Positions 63,017 to 64,000 of a DNA stretch of 64,000 nucleotides are shown one piece after another. The position numbers were made by a program, and so were the translations under genes. Origin of the DNA: GCA-002708315 sp964460905 (GTDB lineage Bacteria > Bacteroidota > Bacteroidia > Bacteroidales > F082). The stretch's first letter is position 1, and the number at the start of each line of letters is the position of its first letter. The notes under the pieces are model-generated. The model did no database searches. It saw only the letters and a list, made by a program, of their open reading frames with translations, and was not told where the DNA came from. Location: positions 94,120 to 158,119 of the forward strand of contig CAYWRM010000004.1 of NCBI GenBank assembly GCA_964460905.1, in the 5' to 3' direction.

Positions 63017-64000
63017 TTAAATATTTGTAATATTTGATACAAAATTATTTATATCGTATTCTTCTTCATTAAAAACCTTGTAAAGTTCCTTAAGCATTAG
63101 GTTTTTAGTTTTTATGCCTCGTTTTTTTGCTATTTCTTCAACAAATACATTTACAGCTATTTTACCTTCTAATACAACTTTTTCTGAAACATAATCTGTA
63201 AAGAAGCCTTTGCCAATTAGCAGCCCGAGCGTACGGTTACGGCTAAGGTCATTAAGAGCTGTGAGAGTGAAATCACCAAATCCGCAGTAATTGAACATCG
63301 TATTTTCTTCTCCTCCAAATTTAGAAATCAAAACCCGCATTTCGTTAATGGCTTTAGTTAATATAAGTGACCTTAGGTTAGGAGAATCAAAATGTGCATC
63401 AACGATACCTACTATAATTGCATATATATTTTTAAGGATGCTTGCCAGTTCTACACCCACCAAATCATTTGAATAATCCAGGTAAATTGTTGTGTTCTTA
63501 AATATAGTTTCAAAAATTTTAAAATGCCTATCTCTTTTTGATGCTAATGTAAATGCCGTTGGCATATTGCTTATTATTTCCCTTGCAAACGAAGGCCCCT
63601 TCATACTTAAAATATGGTTCGGAATGATTCTTGAAAGTGCCTGCGGAATTGTTTTTTGTCCCTCTCCAAAACCCTTTGCAAGATTAACAACTAGGGCTTC
63701 TTCGTTAATATATTCCTTATTTTCCTTAATGTATGGAACAATTACACTTGATGGTATACCAAGAAAAATAATATCTGATTCGCGGAGTATACTTTTGTCA
63801 AATGTTGCTTTTAGCGTTGGCTCAAGTTCAACATTCGGGAAATATTTACGGTTTATATGATCATTACTTATTGAATCAACAACATCTTGCTCTACTGATA
63901 ACAAGAAAATCTCACATTTATCTTTCTTCGCAAGCACATTCCCCATTGCTGTTGAAATTGTGCCACTTCCTACAAAGCATATTTTCAGGTTGTTATCCAT
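63017..64000 (-). CDS. gpsA: Glycerol-3-phosphate dehydrogenase [NAD(P)+]
   Basis: The 327-residue frame starts with ATG at the last three bases of the window, giving M-D-N-N-L-K-I-C-F-V-G-S-G-T-I-S-T-A-M-G, a normal length and N-terminus, so the gene is probably complete. The family's K-G-P-S-F-A-R-E-I motif (near 133), L-K-N-I-Y-A-I with the catalytic Lys (near 189) and C-G-F-G-D-F-T-L-T are present. The Rossmann motif reads G-S-G-T-I-S in place of G-A-G-x-W/x-G. It reduces dihydroxyacetone phosphate to sn-glycerol-3-phosphate for phospholipid synthesis. The upstream context is outside the window. Confidence 0.93.
   Translation of the reverse strand: MDNNLKICFVGSGTISTAMGNVLAKKDKCEIFLLSVEQDVVDSISNDHINRKYFPNVELEPTLKATFDKSILRESDIIFLGIPSSVIVPYIKENKEYINEEALVVNLAKGFGEGQKTIPQALSRIIPNHILSMKGPSFAREIISNMPTAFTLASKRDRHFKIFETIFKNTTIYLDYSNDLVGVELASILKNIYAIIVGIVDAHFDSPNLRSLILTKAINEMRVLISKFGGEENTMFNYCGFGDFTLTALNDLSRNRTLGLLIGKGFFTDYVSEKVVLEGKIAVNVFVEEIAKKRGIKTKNLMLKELYKVFNEEEYDINNFVSNITNI

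Noticed and set aside
1..64000. CRISPR arrays, tRNA/rRNA genes, insertion sequences
   Set aside because: I saw no regularly spaced direct repeats, no tRNA-like cloverleaf with CCA-adjacent arms, and no transposase or integrase frame.

Overview
The window is a 64 kb, AT-rich stretch of a Bacteroidota chromosome, most likely from the Bacteroidales/Marinilabiliales side of the phylum. The genus cannot be fixed from the sequence. The evidence is: many -7 promoter boxes of the form TAnnTTTG; C-terminal type IX secretion (T9SS) sorting domains; a MurF-Alr fusion; an S46 dipeptidyl peptidase; a TonB-dependent receptor with a carboxypeptidase-like N-terminal domain; LruC-domain lipoproteins; DUF4834; and a SecA of about 1,100 residues. 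A run of 100 N at 2504-2603 marks a scaffold gap. I see no phage, insertion sequence, CRISPR array, tRNA or rRNA.

Layout. 1-6.2 kb: end of nadE, a GMC oxidoreductase, the gap, an LruC lipoprotein and gdhA. 6.4-15.6 kb: two related multi-span membrane proteins, a divergent metallophosphoesterase, a secreted propeller-like T9SS protein and a large CotH-like/beta-helix lipoprotein. 15.7-25.1 kb: a receiver/PEP-synthase-like protein divergent from a LuxR regulator with a degenerate receiver, then the housekeeping genes obg, pdxA and murF-alr. 25.1-34.3 kb: five minus-strand genes (second CotH-like/beta-helix lipoprotein, second LruC lipoprotein, small lipoprotein, DUF4956 membrane protein, VTC-type polyphosphate polymerase) and a divergent secreted beta-helix protein. 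34.4-40.9 kb: a lamin-tail-domain protein, a TonB-dependent receptor and a two-HKD phospholipase-D-like enzyme with an OB-fold. 41-53.3 kb: S46 peptidase, AI-2E transporter, YtxH and holin-like proteins, frr, pyrH, patatin/beta-barrel protein, a small exported protein and secA. 53.5-64 kb: lepA, an MFS transporter, pepD, rpmH (too short for simple ORF cutoffs), DUF4834, YfhO, a glycosyltransferase and gpsA.

How genes may work together. The most distinctive part is the envelope set built from CotH-like kinase folds, beta-helices, a polyphosphate polymerase and its DUF4956 partner. The CotH proteins share a beta-sandwich domain with one of the GT-C-like membrane proteins, which ties the 6-16 kb and 25-33 kb regions together. 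The lamin-tail/TonB receptor/PLD set looks like a separate outer-membrane locus, possibly for extracellular nucleic acid or phospholipid. Several intergenic regions carry imperfect palindromic repeats, including a 223 bp element with perfect 18 bp terminal inverted repeats.
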